Notes: generated by a model not told the origin, from the sequence alone. Counted from the first letter of the stretch, positions 20,979 to 31,713 are shown. The stretch is 64,000 nucleotides of DNA from Magicicada septendecula (GCA_034769895.1 CM068370.1:50229454-50293453), one strand, 5' to 3'. Made by a program: numbers and translations.

Positions 20979-22292
20979 CTACCTGGTTATTCTGCTGTGT
21001 GTCAACTTACAGGTGTTTAGAAAAGATAATGCCTTGTGGTCAGTCCGGATGATAGTGGAATTTCCTAACAGATAGGTTCGGAATTTCTTCACGGCAAAGA
21101 CAATGCTTAATAATTCCTTCTCGGTTGTTGTGTAGTTTCTTTCGGCAGCTAACAACATCCGGCTGGCAAAAGCAATAGTGTGATGTTCCTTGTTGTCGTC
21201 CTCCTGGTACAACTCAGCACCTAAAGCGATATTACTGGCGTCCGTCTATAAATAAAATGTGCGTTCAAAATTAGGGTGATTCATCATGATTATGTTCATA
21301 AAATGGTCCTTTATCTCGTTAAACGCATCTCGTTCTTTTTCCCCCCATTTCCACTGTTTATTCTTTTGTAACACTGCACTCAACTTTGAAGTTATATGGG
21401 CATAATTTTTCTGAAATTTTCTATAAAAATTGCATAACCCTAAAAAACTTTGTAACTGCTTAATATTTCTAGGTTCCGGAAATTTTAAAATTGATTCTAC
21501 CTTCTCTGGGTTAGCTTTTATCCCGTCTGGTGTAATTATGAAACATAGTAAATGTATTTCTTTCTGTAAAAATTTGGATTTCTCCCAGTTTACAGTCAAC
21601 CCCCCTTTATGCAATCTATCTAATACGTATTCTAAATGTTCCACATGTTCTGAGAAGGTGCGTGAGGCTATCAGTATATCATCTATATAAATGGTTACAA
21701 AATCTAAATTCTGAGGCTGTAGGATTTCATCTAGACATTTTATAAAGCTGGCCACACTGGTATTCAACCCAAAAGGTAACCGCTTAAATTGGTAATTCTT
21801 CCCATTAAAAAGGAATGCTGTGTATTTCCGGCTTTCACATGCTAACGGGACTTGCCAGTACCGCACGGTTAAGTCTAATGGGGTCATGTATTTGACTCCA
21901 CTGAATTTTTGGAATATCTCGTCTATTGCTTCGGGCGATTCTCGATCTGGAATAATTATTTGATTAATCCTGTGGGCGTCTAAACATAATCTGACTCTAC
22001 CATCTTTTTTAATAACTACTACTAACGGGTTGGAATATGGTGATACTGATCTCTCTATTATGTCCCCTTCTAACATTTTGTCTAATTCAACCTGAACCAC
22101 TCTTCTCTTTGAATATGGCACCGGATAGCTTCTTTGTACATAGGGTGCGTGTTCCCTTACTTTTAATTCACATTCATAATTTCTTGCCCTCCCAGGTATG
22201 TCGGCAAACACTTCTCGAAAACACTCTATTACCCGCCACAACGCTTTACGTTGAGAACTCCCTACGTCACGCCCCTCACTACAGAATTTCAC
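20979..22292 (-). pseudogene. pol: Element E reverse transcriptase and RNase H with nonsense codons
   Basis: 21246-22292 carries the RT: GRVRLCLDAHRINQ, MTPLDLTVRYWQVPL, FGLNTSVASFIKC and the active-site motif YIDD. A TAG at about 21243-21245 replaces the Gln of LQTDAS. The RNase H frame 20979-21212 then runs to a second TAG replacing the Trp of TRWVL in element D. Further decayed RNase H/linker sequence continues to about 20700. Both breaks are single-base changes in the same frame, so this copy died by point mutation. Confidence 0.88.
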
Positions 22293-22330
22293 CGCTCTAT
22301 CCTCCCAAATTCGTTTATTTATATTACCCC

Positions 22331-22846
22331 CTAACTCTCCCTCTCTACATACACTTCCGTTTCTACTTTACTAGCCCGATTTAATATCATCTTAACTCCC
22401 GAAATTCTCACTTTGTCTACTACCCACTCAAAACTAATCTCAACTGGTTTACCTTCATTATTAAGTACTAACAACCGCTTCTGAAAATCAATTATTGCCT
22501 TGTGCTTTATCATAAAGTCATTCCCCAGAATAACCTCCAAATTTAACCCCCGTACTACTAAAAATGTATTATCATACCCTACTCCGTTAATTATCATATG
22601 CAAATGTACCTGTTTAGTTACCCTTTTACTCCTAACCCCGGTAATACCTACAACGGTCACTCCCGCGACTGGCAAAAATGGGATATTTTTGTTTGTTTCT
22701 TGCAAACCCTCTAATATGTGTTCGGAAATAACAAAAATTTCACTACCTGTGTCTACTAAAGTTTTTATTTCCTTACCCTCAATTTGAATTCTTACCTCAG
22801 TCAATCCGGTTTCTGATCTTACTGCCTCCATGTCATCCTCCTCCAT
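22331..22846 (-). pseudogene. pol: Element E retroviral-type aspartic protease region
   Basis: 171-residue frame with active site TLVDTGSEIFV and the partner motif VILGNDFM, aligning with residues 45-215 of the element D Pol. It would cut Gag-Pol into mature proteins. It is out of frame with the RT that follows (about 40 bp away), so Pol is broken here too. Confidence 0.85.
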
Positions 22847-22955
22847 CAGTTCCGTGACAGGTCGGTGTGGATGACGTTACTTAGATAGTCGTTGTTGTCT
22901 TGGGCCCCACAGTCCTTTGTCAACAATGGTGGGGTCCCTTCACCCACTGTCCTTG

Positions 22956-24756
22956 CTAGTTTTCCGTCTGAGTAGCTGCACGGCCTGGAGTATACCCACC
23001 ACGGCCTCTGCTTGCCGTTCCACTACTTCCCGGTGCTCCTTGGTTGCTGCTCTCTCCTCTCTGTGGTTGATTGTTTTGGTTATGCTCGGTGTTGTTTCGT
23101 TGACAATTCCTCTCTTTATGGCACCTATAACAGGTCGTTCTGCTGCCGTAGTTCTCACAATGACACTCTACACACCGCCAGTCCTCACGTCTATTGCTAT
23201 TATTATTATTACCTCCCCTCGTCCCTCTATAATGGGTTGATGTCCCCCTGGGCTGATAATGTCTTTCATTTATATATGGTGCGGGCGAAATCGGATGCCG
23301 ACCCGTCTCTCGTTCTCTAATGTTTTGGAAAATATCTAGTATCTGCTCAAGTTCATTGATATCTTCCACTTCCCGCATCATTAAATTGATCTGAATTTCT
23401 CTTGGCAAGTGTTTACTTATGTACCGTACAAACGATCGGAATGATAACGGGGGCTCTAAATATTTCACCTCATTATATGACCGCATCACGTACAGGATCA
23501 CATTATCCCCCTGGGCCCCAAAGTTACCTTTTCCCATAATCATACTACGTAACCCCTCTTGCTCCTCCTCCGACCAGTATTTGCTTCAGAAGGCACTCTC
23601 AAAACTTGGATAATCTCCCCATTCTACTTTATGTACTTCTGCCCACACAGCAGAACTCCCTTTGAAGCATTTCATTATTTTTAACAACTTAACCTCCCAA
23701 TTACTATTACAAAACTGATTATATTCTTTTACTCTGTTTAAAAATTGCATGGGGTGTACCCCCCTACTGTCACCATTGAACGATTCTAGCTCAACTTCAC
23801 TACTTAGATCACGGGTCATAATTACCCTTTCCGTAACATTATTTATTTTCTGGCCGATTGCCATATTCAATTCATCTTTTACTTTAATAATGCTCTGTTC
23901 AATAGACACGAACTTATTGTGATTTACACTCTCAATAACATTTACTGTTTCTTGGATTGATTGAATATCTGTTTTACAAATATTTTCTATCTCATCTCTA
24001 ACATTTTTAACTACTGCTACTTGTGATTCTAATTCACTACTACAGTTATCTATGACGCGTATAGTGTTAGTTATGCACTGCATCTCACTCTCCATACCCT
24101 TGAATTGATTGCCCGCTTTACTTACAAAGCTTTCTAATTTGTCATTTACTGTAATTATTTGTTGTCCAAGTTCTTTTTGGTTAAATTCTAACATCTTTGT
24201 TTTACCGACTACCACACACACACACACACACTCTCTTAACTTATGTTTTTCTTTTCGTTTCACTACGTATTTCGTTAATTCGCTTCAAATTTCATATTCT
24301 GTTCTTTGTATTGTTCAAATTTAGCATCATTTGTGTCCAAGCGTTTATTTAATTTAGTCTCGTTTATGTCAAAACGACTATTTATATCGCAACTCATTTC
24401 CTCGAATTTAGTCTCAAACTTTTCATCACTATTGTCTAAACGATTATCTTTTCATCACTAATGTCTAAACGATTATTTAAGGTATTTAATTTACTGTTCA
24501 TCTCACCCTTAAATTCATTAAAATTATTGCTTAACATCATACTTTGTTTTTCTAACATTACTTGTATCATATTCACTATATCGTTATTGTCACATTGTTT
24601 GTTTTGGATAGGCGTTGAATGAATCTTAGCGCCTTCCATTGTCACTGACTCGGTTAGGCTTATTTCGTTTATTACCGTTTCGGTTACTATTTTATTTACT
24701 TGATTGTCTGTACTAGTCAAATCAATGTTGTTGACTTTATCACTATTGTTTTCCAT
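22956..24756 (-). pseudogene. gag: Element E Gag with RanBP2-type zinc finger, broken
   Basis: Three frames make up Gag: N-terminus 24436-24756, coiled coil and capsid start 23586-24263, capsid end and zinc finger 22956-23543. The last two are in the same frame, split by a TGA near 23584 after the motif FESAF. The first break coincides with an (AC)n run (about 24213-24231) that distorts the local frame. The last frame shows W122-x-C124-x2-C127-x3-N131-x6-C138-x2-C141, a RanBP2-type finger, then a G/R/N/Q-rich tail. In E the finger is in frame with the capsid, which shows it belongs to Gag. Confidence 0.85.
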
Positions 24757-24870
24757 TTTTATATTATTGTTTACTTATGTTTACTAAACTACATAATCGC
24801 CCTCACTCCCAAATAACCCGTTCTGCAGCTTAATTAGGTCTGGCTCATGTAATAAAAAATTACACTCGCC

Positions 24871-24888
24871 GTCACTGTTCGGGGGCCA
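24871..24888 (-). promoter_or_regulatory. Element E primer-binding site
   Basis: Minus strand TGGCCCCCGAACAGTGAC, one base after the LTR end. Sixteen of eighteen positions agree with the tRNA-Lys(UUU) type site TGGCGCCCGAACAGGGAC. Confidence 0.8.
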
Positions 24889-25328
24889 CTGAAACAATAT
24901 AAATTACTTCAAATTAATAAACTCTTACCTTAGGGTTCTCCTCCAGGGTTTTACAGACGAACACAGCTGCAGAAAGGATTATCTGGATTTGATTTTCGAA
25001 ATAATTACGCTAACACAAAATTTTCGGATTCTAATAAATTATCTTTCTTTTTTATTAAGCACTCATATCTTTATCTTTACTTTATGCACTCATAATACAA
25101 CAGGTTATTATATTATTTATGGCTCTACCTTTTCTTGCGGTTATCAATAAATTACAAATAATTACCAATCAAAAACAAGTATACATCAAAAAACTTTCCT
25201 TAACTATTTATGAATTAACTATAATGACTTCTATTTAATGAATTCTATTTAATGACAAATAATAAATATATTTACCTTATTTCCTGTCTCGTGACCACAT
25301 GTATTAACGCAATGAATATTATTTATGC

Positions 25329-25354
25329 GTTTCGATACTATGTATCGTCATCAG
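25329..25354 (-). ncRNA. Hammerhead-like core in PLE
   Basis: Minus strand: CTGATGA (25354-25348), C, stem GATAC with loop ATA and GTATC, then GAAAC. The canonical CUGAUGA and GAAA boxes are exact. It lies about 150 bp downstream of the endonuclease stop. Confidence 0.55.
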
Positions 25355-25493
25355 AATATATATTAAAATACAATCACTCAAAGAGGTCGTTAAAAATTTA
25401 AAACATTAAAATCACAAAAGCGAAACCAAACATATAAGTATTTATGTGAAGCGAGTGCGCACTCGACGAAAGCCGGCCGGACACTGATTGATA

Positions 25494-26269
25494 TCAGTTA
25501 CAGATAAATTTTAGTGCTGCGTCATATAATGGATTCGACTTGAAATGTAAGTGGTCGTTTAATATGAAATTACGGTAGTATGTGTCATTATGTGCTCTAT
25601 ATATTTCAAATTCTTCACGTGCATTTAAATAAGTGCCTTTACCACAGACATGTAAGGGTTTCAAATTGGTGTCAAAGCTTGTATAATTATGGTTCTCCTG
25701 TAGAAGATGACGAGCATAGTTAGACTTTATACAAGATTGTGTTGTCAAATCCTTTACATTATGCTTTGGAGTGTGCTCAACGAAACGTTTATAAAAACTT
25801 CTCCCTGTCTGACCAATATAAAAGCATTCACAGTCATTACATGAAAGCTTATAAACACCTGTTTTCATTTCCAAAGGTGTGCTGGTTCTATTACGAAGCT
25901 TATTAAACAGATTGTTGCTGGTTTTAAATGTTACAGTTCTACTGTTACTATTTAATACTTTTGATAAAATTTTGGGCATAATACTGGTGTAGGTTGTTGA
26001 AATAAAGGTTGGTTCCTTATCTTTTATCATTCGCGGTTTCGACAATCTACGCTTATGCTTTTTAAGGAGGTTATAAACCATGAAAGATGTGTAACCATTG
26101 GCAACAGCAATGTGTTTTATAATATTTAATTCAATCCTAAAATCATTTTCATTGAGAGGTATCGTTAACAACCTGTGTATGAAATAATTATAAGCCGCCA
26201 TTTTCTGCGAGAATGGGTGGTGTGAGTCAGCAGGTATGGTTACATCTGTGGTAGTGGGTTTCCTATAAA
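25494..26269 (-). CDS. PLE RT end and GIY-YIG endonuclease (partial)
   Basis: The frame is open from the truncation at 26269 (IYRKPTTTD, DSHHPFSQK) through an internal ATG at 26201 to the stop at 25494. It has the PLE linker (MAAYNYFIHRLL, IAVANGYT) and then the GIY-YIG core: TGVYKLSCNDCECFYIGQTG, with GVY, YIG, the R of SFYKRF, and conserved cysteines. Its close relative in this window is the copy at 35148-36140. Without the RT palm it cannot act alone. Confidence 0.88.
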
Positions 26270-27047
26270 TTAATGAACCAGTACTCCTTTTATATCTTTT
26301 CCCCCCTTTACTCTATTTTATAAAAACCCCTTTCCCTTAGAGATCTCTTATTAATTAATCTTGTTTAACCATTTAGCTAGGATGAATTATACTTCAATAA
26401 GTTTTAAATGATTTTATAATGGAAAGTCAGTCGATACTTAACGAGGGATGCTCTCCGCTGTTGCACTATTGCGACGAATTCGCTCCTTTTGGTTGACACA
26501 CCGTAAATTTGTTTTCACTGTTTAATTTTGACACTGTTATTGAATGGTTAGGATCACATACTTCACTGTCTTTTTAAACTCTCTTGACAATATAATTTTT
26601 TCATTGGCCGACGTAACTTTTGCTCGAGCACTGGGATGGTTAATTGGCTAGCCGCGCGGCCATGAGTTGCAGTAGAACTAACTCATTACTGTGCTAAGGC
26701 GGTAATGCACGGAGAAAATCTGGTCACGTGATCACCAGTCTGCGCTCCAATTGCTGCTTTTTTAAAAGGCGCTATAAGACAGGCATAGAGTTTGGCAACA
26801 TTTTGCCGCCTGGTGAAATACATGACTAGGCGTCATTTTCTCCGTGATTCACGGCTGCCACAAAACTGTATGTAGTTGCGTAATGTGTCCGGCCCGTCTG
26901 AGTCTAAAGACAAAACACAGACGCATTGTTTTGTAATAACACTGCATGTGGTTGATGAAATCGAGGTTCCAAAAAGGTGAACGCTGGCTACATAGGGATT
27001 ACAGTCTTTAAAATGTTACTTTGGACATACAATTCTGTACCGTTACA

Positions 27048-30000
27048 CAATGGCCTTTGCCTCAATGGGAGCACAAGTTGACCAATCAGTGACCAGACGT
27101 TCAGGTCCTTTTTGTTACAGAATCCATGGGCAGTACATCTGCATTACACCCAAATCAAGGTGAATTACCAAAGTATGCCCAACTGTACATTTTGGATTCA
27201 GCCCAAGCCTTGACAGAAAGAATGAACAATCAAGCAAACAATGGATGCATTCGTGTCATAATGGAGAACCTCCAAAAACTTCTTGGAGATATCAATCCGT
27301 TCTCTAGAGAATACAAGAACATGCTCAAATTTGAACAAGACCAAATGCTAAAGGCAAATCGGGAAAACCGAACGCCAATTGAATATAGCATGACTTTCTT
27401 GAGAGAAAGAGTAAATAATGTGCTCCCCGGCAGAACCAACGCTCCCACTGCCAGAGGAGAAATTGCTGCCGTTTTTCTCAGTGCAGATGGTGCACCCCCA
27501 GAAAATCGGGATATTACAATTTATCCGAAAAGCGGAATTTTACAAAATATATCCATCCTGAGTAGACTCTGTGACCCAATGTGCTACCCTTTGCTTTTCC
27601 CATATGGGGATTCAGGGTGGACCACAGATCTGAAGAAAGCTGTTGGTCAAGGAAATGTGTCCCAGCTTCAATTGTATTCATACCATTTTGCCATTCGTGA
27701 TGGAAACTTTAACGAGTTCTTCAACGCAGGAAAGTTGACTCACCAATTCATGGTTGATGCCTATTGCAAGACCGAGGCAAACCGTTTGAATTGGTTTCAA
27801 AAAAATCAAAACACAGTAAGAGCTGAAGACTATGATGTTCTTCACCGATTTGTGAACAACCACAAATTTGAGGTCATTAACATATTGCCTGGAAAGAAAG
27901 TTATATTGCCTTCAACTTTCCAAGGGAGTCCAAGAAATATGGCTCATAATTAACAAGATGCTATGGCCATGGTCAGGAAATATGGCAAACCTGACTTATT
28001 TGTAACATTCACGTGCAATCCTAAATGGAGGGAAATCAGGGAAAACTCACTTCCCGGTCAGCAACCATGCGACCAGCCTGATTTAGTAGCAAGAGTGTTT
28101 GAGTTGAAACAGAAATTGCTACTTGAAGACTTAACCAAACACCATAGATTTGGACGTGTTAGGGTTGTGCTCCACGTGATCGAGTTCCAAAAACGTGGTC
28201 TACCACATGGGCACATATTGCTATTCATGGCCCCAGAAGACAAAGTCTGGGAGAATGAAAGAATTGACAAAATTGTCCGTGCAGAACTCCCTGATAAAGA
28301 TGCCCACCCGAGGCTACATGAAATTGTAAAATCCTGTATGATACACGGCCCACGTGGTCCATTAAATCCAAACGCACCGTGTATGGAAAACGGCAAATGT
28401 ACAAAAGAATTCCCAAAAGATTTCTGTGCCAAGACCAACAGCAATATCAATGGTTACCCAAAATATCAACGCCGAGATGATGGTAACTTTGTTGAACTTG
28501 GGGGAAACAAAGTGGATAACAGATGGGTGGTGCCATACAACCCATACCTGTCTCTGAAATACAACGCCCACATTAACGTAGAGATTTGTAGCTCAATTCA
28601 AAGCATTAAATACCTCTTCAAATACATTTACAAGGGGCATGACTGTGCAAATATTCAATTCGTTACTGTTCCCACAGAACAGGAAGCTACTATTGCATGG
28701 GACAAAGTAAAAAATTACTTGGAGACCCGCTATGTAAGTGCACCTGAAGCATGCTGGAGGCTCAGGGAATACAAAATGCACCACCAAACTGATCATGTGG
28801 AAAGATTAAATGTCCACCTTGAGGACAAGCATACAATATGTTTTATACCAGGCAAGGAAGCTGAAGCTGTACAGCAAAAAGCCACCAAGTCCAAACTTCT
28901 GGCTTGGCTTAAACTTAATCAGGAAGACCCTAATGCCCGAAAGTATTTATATATTGAAATTCCCGAACACTACACCTGGGATGACAAAAATTCTAAATGG
29001 AAACCACGTCTTAGAGGACATGAAACTACAATTGGCAGAATGTTTGCCGTAAGTCCCACGAATAGAGAAAAATGGTTCCTCCGAATTCTCCTTCTCAATG
29101 TTAGAGGAGCAACATCTTTCGAGGACCTAAGAATGGTCGAAGGAAATCCTATCCCCTTTGCAACTTTCCAAGAAGCATGCATTGCAAGGGGATTAACTGA
29201 TGATGACTCAGAATGGGATACTTGCCTAACAGAAGCTGCAACCCATCAAATGCCAGTACAACTTAGGCAGTTGTTTGCATTTATTTGTATCATGTGTGAG
29301 CCGTCGGATGCAGCAGCATTATTCGACAGACATAAGGACAATCTTATGCAAGACTATAAGAGACGCTTTCCTGATGGAGAAAAAGCTCTCTATTTGACGC
29401 TTAAAGAAATTGAATCTGTCCTTCGAACACATGGAAAGTCATTGGTAGATTTTGGCCTAGAACTTCCAGTCGGCAGCTATGACGAGCCAATCCATTCTGG
29501 AAAATATTACGATCCAATTGCCGAAAAAACCATGTTCGAAGAAAAGTTTCAAATGCTCAACCCAGGGCAAAGAAGGGCTTTCGACAAAATCAGGGAAGCA
29601 ATTGAAAACCCTAACTTACCCAAACGTCTATTCTTTATTGATGGACCTGGCGGAAGTGGTAAAACCTTCCTTTACAACACAATCATGCACTATGTGCGTA
29701 GCAAAAATGAATTAGTCTTGCCATGTGCATTTACAGGCATAGCAGCAACTTTGCTTGAGGGAGGCAGAACTTCCCACAGTTATTTCAAGCAGCCTATTCC
29801 AATAAATGAAACATCAACCTGTAATGTTCGACATGGGACTAATACGGCAAATGAACTGGAAAAGGCCAAAGTGATAATCTGGGATGAAGCTTCAATGGCC
29901 CCAGCACATGGAGTAAATGTAGTTGACACACTGTATAAAGAACTCTTAGCTGAAGATCCAAAAGTTCCTTCTAAAAAACCATTTGGAGGTGCGGTCTTTC

Positions 30001-30560
30001 TTTTCGGTGGAGATTTTAGACAAATTCTCCCTGTTGTTCCACATGGCAGCAGAACCGAAATACTTTCTTCATGCATGAAGAATAGTAACTGTTGGAAAAA
30101 TATTCAGGTCCTAAAGTTAGACCAAAACATGCGTGCCAATAAGGACAATGTCCCATCAGAACACCGAGGCTTTTCCGATTGGCTTTTAAAACTTGGGAAT
30201 GGAAAACTCCAAGAGCCTGGATTAGAGGAAGGCATCTTCGAAATTCCTCCAGTCTGCATTGAAAATGGATGTATTGATGCTGCTGTCTTTCCTGAGGTCA
30301 TCCAATCAGGAGATGACAGCATTGCTAACCGTGCAATCCTGACTCCAAAAAACCATGAGTCACTTGAACTTAACGAAAATGTCCTTAGACGAATTCAATC
30401 TGAATTGAAATGCTATACCAGCATAGATTCTATTCAACAAGGCAGTGCAAATGCCGAGGAGGCAGCAAACTATCCAATGGAGTTTTTGAACAGCTTAACA
30501 CCTGGAGGTATGCATCCTCATAGACTTAACTTGAAATTATTTTGTTTGTACATCCTCTTC
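27048..30560 (+). mobile_element. Helitron, truncated at both ends
   Basis: Helitron Rep-helicase coding DNA begins directly at the edge of the element E LTR (27048) and stops being recognisable near 30535, before an AT dinucleotide run and a PLE. Neither Helitron terminus (5' TC, 3' hairpin and CTRR) is visible. The right side may have been lost when the PLE at 30597 arrived, and the left side when element E inserted. Confidence 0.85.
27051..27953 (+). pseudogene. Helitron Rep, N-terminal part
   Basis: 27051-27135 encodes a typical Helitron N-terminal stretch (MAFASMGAQ, SGPFCYRIHGQ) in one frame. The homology then continues in another frame (SALHPNQGELPKYAQLYILD), so a frameshift lies near 27130-27140. 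The long frame 27126-27953 covers the Helitron-like N domain (DITIYPKSG, RLCDPMCYPLLFPYG) and ends in TAA at 27951-27953, after QGSPRNMAHN. The homology resumes at once, in the same frame, with QDAMAMVRKYGKPDLF. The stop therefore replaces one codon (Tyr is usual at that place in the family). Confidence 0.88.
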
Positions 30561-30596
30561 ATTCACTTTTTTAATATTATATATATATATATATAA
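27963..30596 (+). CDS. Helitron Rep nuclease and PIF1-type helicase (C-terminus missing)
   Basis: 877 residues in frame with the preceding part. The Rep (HUH) nuclease region has KPDLFVTFTCNPKW, the HUH-like FQKRGLPHGHILLF, and the tyrosine-rich KYLFKYIYKGHD. The helicase has Walker A GPGGSGKT, AFTGIAATLL, Walker B VIIWDEASM, LFGGDFRQILPVVPHGSR and LKLDQNMRA. Rep nicks and rejoins DNA, and the helicase unwinds it for rolling-circle-type transposition. Family similarity ends at GGMHPHRLNLK; the last 19 or so residues are hydrophobic read-through into AT-rich DNA. The last helicase motifs are therefore lost and the gene is inactive. Confidence 0.92.
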   Translation: MAMVRKYGKPDLFVTFTCNPKWREIRENSLPGQQPCDQPDLVARVFELKQKLLLEDLTKHHRFGRVRVVLHVIEFQKRGLPHGHILLFMAPEDKVWENERIDKIVRAELPDKDAHPRLHEIVKSCMIHGPRGPLNPNAPCMENGKCTKEFPKDFCAKTNSNINGYPKYQRRDDGNFVELGGNKVDNRWVVPYNPYLSLKYNAHINVEICSSIQSIKYLFKYIYKGHDCANIQFVTVPTEQEATIAWDKVKNYLETRYVSAPEACWRLREYKMHHQTDHVERLNVHLEDKHTICFIPGKEAEAVQQKATKSKLLAWLKLNQEDPNARKYLYIEIPEHYTWDDKNSKWKPRLRGHETTIGRMFAVSPTNREKWFLRILLLNVRGATSFEDLRMVEGNPIPFATFQEACIARGLTDDDSEWDTCLTEAATHQMPVQLRQLFAFICIMCEPSDAAALFDRHKDNLMQDYKRRFPDGEKALYLTLKEIESVLRTHGKSLVDFGLELPVGSYDEPIHSGKYYDPIAEKTMFEEKFQMLNPGQRRAFDKIREAIENPNLPKRLFFIDGPGGSGKTFLYNTIMHYVRSKNELVLPCAFTGIAATLLEGGRTSHSYFKQPIPINETSTCNVRHGTNTANELEKAKVIIWDEASMAPAHGVNVVDTLYKELLAEDPKVPSKKPFGGAVFLFGGDFRQILPVVPHGSRTEILSSCMKNSNCWKNIQVLKLDQNMRANKDNVPSEHRGFSDWLLKLGNGKLQEPGLEEGIFEIPPVCIENGCIDAAVFPEVIQSGDDSIANRAILTPKNHESLELNENVLRRIQSELKCYTSIDSIQQGSANAEEAANYPMEFLNSLTPGGMHPHRLNLKLFCLYILFIHFFNIIYIYI
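30578..30595. repeat. (AT)n run at Helitron/PLE junction
   Basis: A short AT dinucleotide run lies exactly between the end of the Helitron coding sequence and the 3' end of the PLE. Similar (TA)n runs flank the PLE fragment in the LTR of F, so these PLE ends tend to sit beside TA repeats. Confidence 0.85.
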
Positions 30597-30639
30597 CTTT
30601 CACTGTGAACACTTAACTTTTTGGTTTTGTTTCCCAGAC

Positions 30640-30667
30640 GTTTCGATGTGGCGTTCGTCTTCCTCAA
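30640..30667 (-). ncRNA. Degenerate hammerhead-like motif in PLE 3' region
   Basis: Minus strand TTGAGGA, a 16-nt segment, then GAAACGTC. The first C of the core is T and the stem is poor. It is listed because its place matches the better copies; it is probably inactive. Confidence 0.25.
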
Positions 30668-30835
30668 TGGGATTTGAATACTAAATGTCTGTACAAAGTA
30701 ACGGTTATGGGTTGTAGGTGTGTGTGGTGGGGGTTGCTGGTGGGACGGAAATGGCGCTGGGATTCAAATTGTGTGTTTGAATCAGTGTATCGAAAAGTAT
30801 GTGTGATATCTGTATTTCAAATTGTTCTGCTGTGT

Positions 30836-31713
30836 TTAGTTTTCTACTTTTAGGTAAGTAGTGTGTATTTCCATGTTGTGCTCTATGTTTGCGTAACTGT
30901 GGTTTTCATTTTGTAAATGTGTGGCAAATGTGGAATGTAGGTAGTTTGTGGTGAGGGCTTTTAAATGTTCAGAATATCTAGAGGAAAAAGATCTTCCCGT
31001 CTGGCCGATGTAGAAATGGTGACAATCACTGCAGTTTAATTTATAAACCCCTGTTTTGCTGTATGTGTCTGTGTCTTTGTTAGTATTATTTATGTGTTTC
31101 CTGATGGTGTTGTTAGTTCTGTAGGCTACTTTATAATTGTGTTTCCTAAATGTGTTAGCAATTTTGTGTGTGTTGGAATTGTAGTATGTGAGTGTGATGT
31201 ATTTACTGGGTTGTGTGCTGTTGGTTTTATGTGTTTTAGTTTTTGTGTTTAGGATGCGTTTGTGTAGTTTATTTATTAAATCGGGATTGTAACCATTTTT
31301 GACTGCTATATATTTGATTGTGTTGAGTTCTTCTTGGTAGTCATGTGTGTTTAGGGGTATTGAAGTGAGCCTATGGAGCATGTAGTTGAAAGCTGCATGT
31401 TTGTGTTGAGTTGGGTGGTTGGATGAGTTATGTATGACCATGTCTGATGTGGTGGGTTTTCTGTATATTTTGTATGTGTGTGTGTTGTTTGTTTTGGTAA
31501 TTGTAAGGTCCAGCAAGTTTATGCTATTGTTTTGTTCTAATTCAAGTGTGAATTTTAATTTTTGGTGTATAGTGTTAATGTATTTGTGGAAATTTTCAAT
31601 TTGTCTTTTGTTGCCGTTGTATAGGAGTAAAATGTCATCAACATATCTGTGCCAATATATTATTTTGTTGGTGTATTTGTTATTGTTTAATAAGTGTTCT
31701 TGTTCTATGGTAG
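30836..31713 (-). CDS. PLE reverse transcriptase (part) and GIY-YIG endonuclease
   Basis: The open frame extends past the first start-like codon at 31516 up to the LTR boundary without a stop. It includes the RT catalytic motif YVDDILLLYNG (about 31625-31650), then INLLDLTITK, the thumb (YRKPTTSDMVIHNSSNHP), IAVKNGYNPDL, and the nuclease core TGVYKLNCSDCHHFYIGQTG with R in SFSSRYSEH. This is one of two PLE copies here that keep the RT aspartates (the other is at 35148). The C-terminus is shorter than in the copy at 25494. Confidence 0.88.

Larger units (their letters stand above)
25256..26269 (-). mobile_element. 5'-truncated PLE inserted in the LTR of element E
   Basis: Flanked by a 7-bp target-site duplication TTAATGA (25249-25255 and 26270-26276). 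The uninterrupted site is present once in the other LTR near 16313. The insertion encodes the last part of RT and the GIY-YIG nuclease, and has a hammerhead-like core in the 3' region. It is truncated at its 5' end, in the YRKPTTTD motif. Confidence 0.92.
15986..27047 (-). mobile_element. Element E: Ty3/Gypsy-type LTR retrotransposon with nested PLE
   Basis: Minus-strand order: 5' LTR (27047-24890, interrupted by a PLE), primer-binding site, gag (24756-22956), protease, RT, RNase H, integrase (to 19607), a 2.5-kb non-coding 3' region, hairpin, polypurine tract and 3' LTR (17087-15986). The LTRs agree base for base over most of their length apart from the PLE and a few substitutions, yet the coding region has several stops and frameshifts. 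The 3' LTR lacks the last 38 bp present in the 5' LTR and abuts the LTR of D directly. The 5' side abuts a Helitron gene. No matching target-site duplication is visible because of the truncation. Confidence 0.92.
24890..27047 (-). repeat. Element E 5' LTR, interrupted by a PLE
   Basis: Lower end TGAAAC next to the primer-binding site, upper end ..CGTTACA at 27047. Without the 1014-bp PLE and its duplication it is about 1.14 kb and matches the 3' LTR closely (for example the stretches near 26280-27047 and 16314-17087). It should contain the promoter; no clear TATA box was assigned. Confidence 0.88.
30597..31713 (-). mobile_element. PLE with part of the RT palm, 5' end cut by element F
   Basis: Reading on the minus strand from 31713 the element is open from the RT catalytic motif through GIY-YIG to a stop at 30836, followed by a 3' region with a degenerate hammerhead-like motif. 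The LTR of element F starts at 31714, so the upstream RT part was lost or lies beyond F. Confidence 0.88.

Noticed and set aside
30536-30596. Natural C-terminus of the Helitron protein (LFCLYILFIHFFN)
   Set aside because: Family similarity stops at HPHRLNLK and the rest is read-through into AT repeat. The missing last helicase motifs show truncation.
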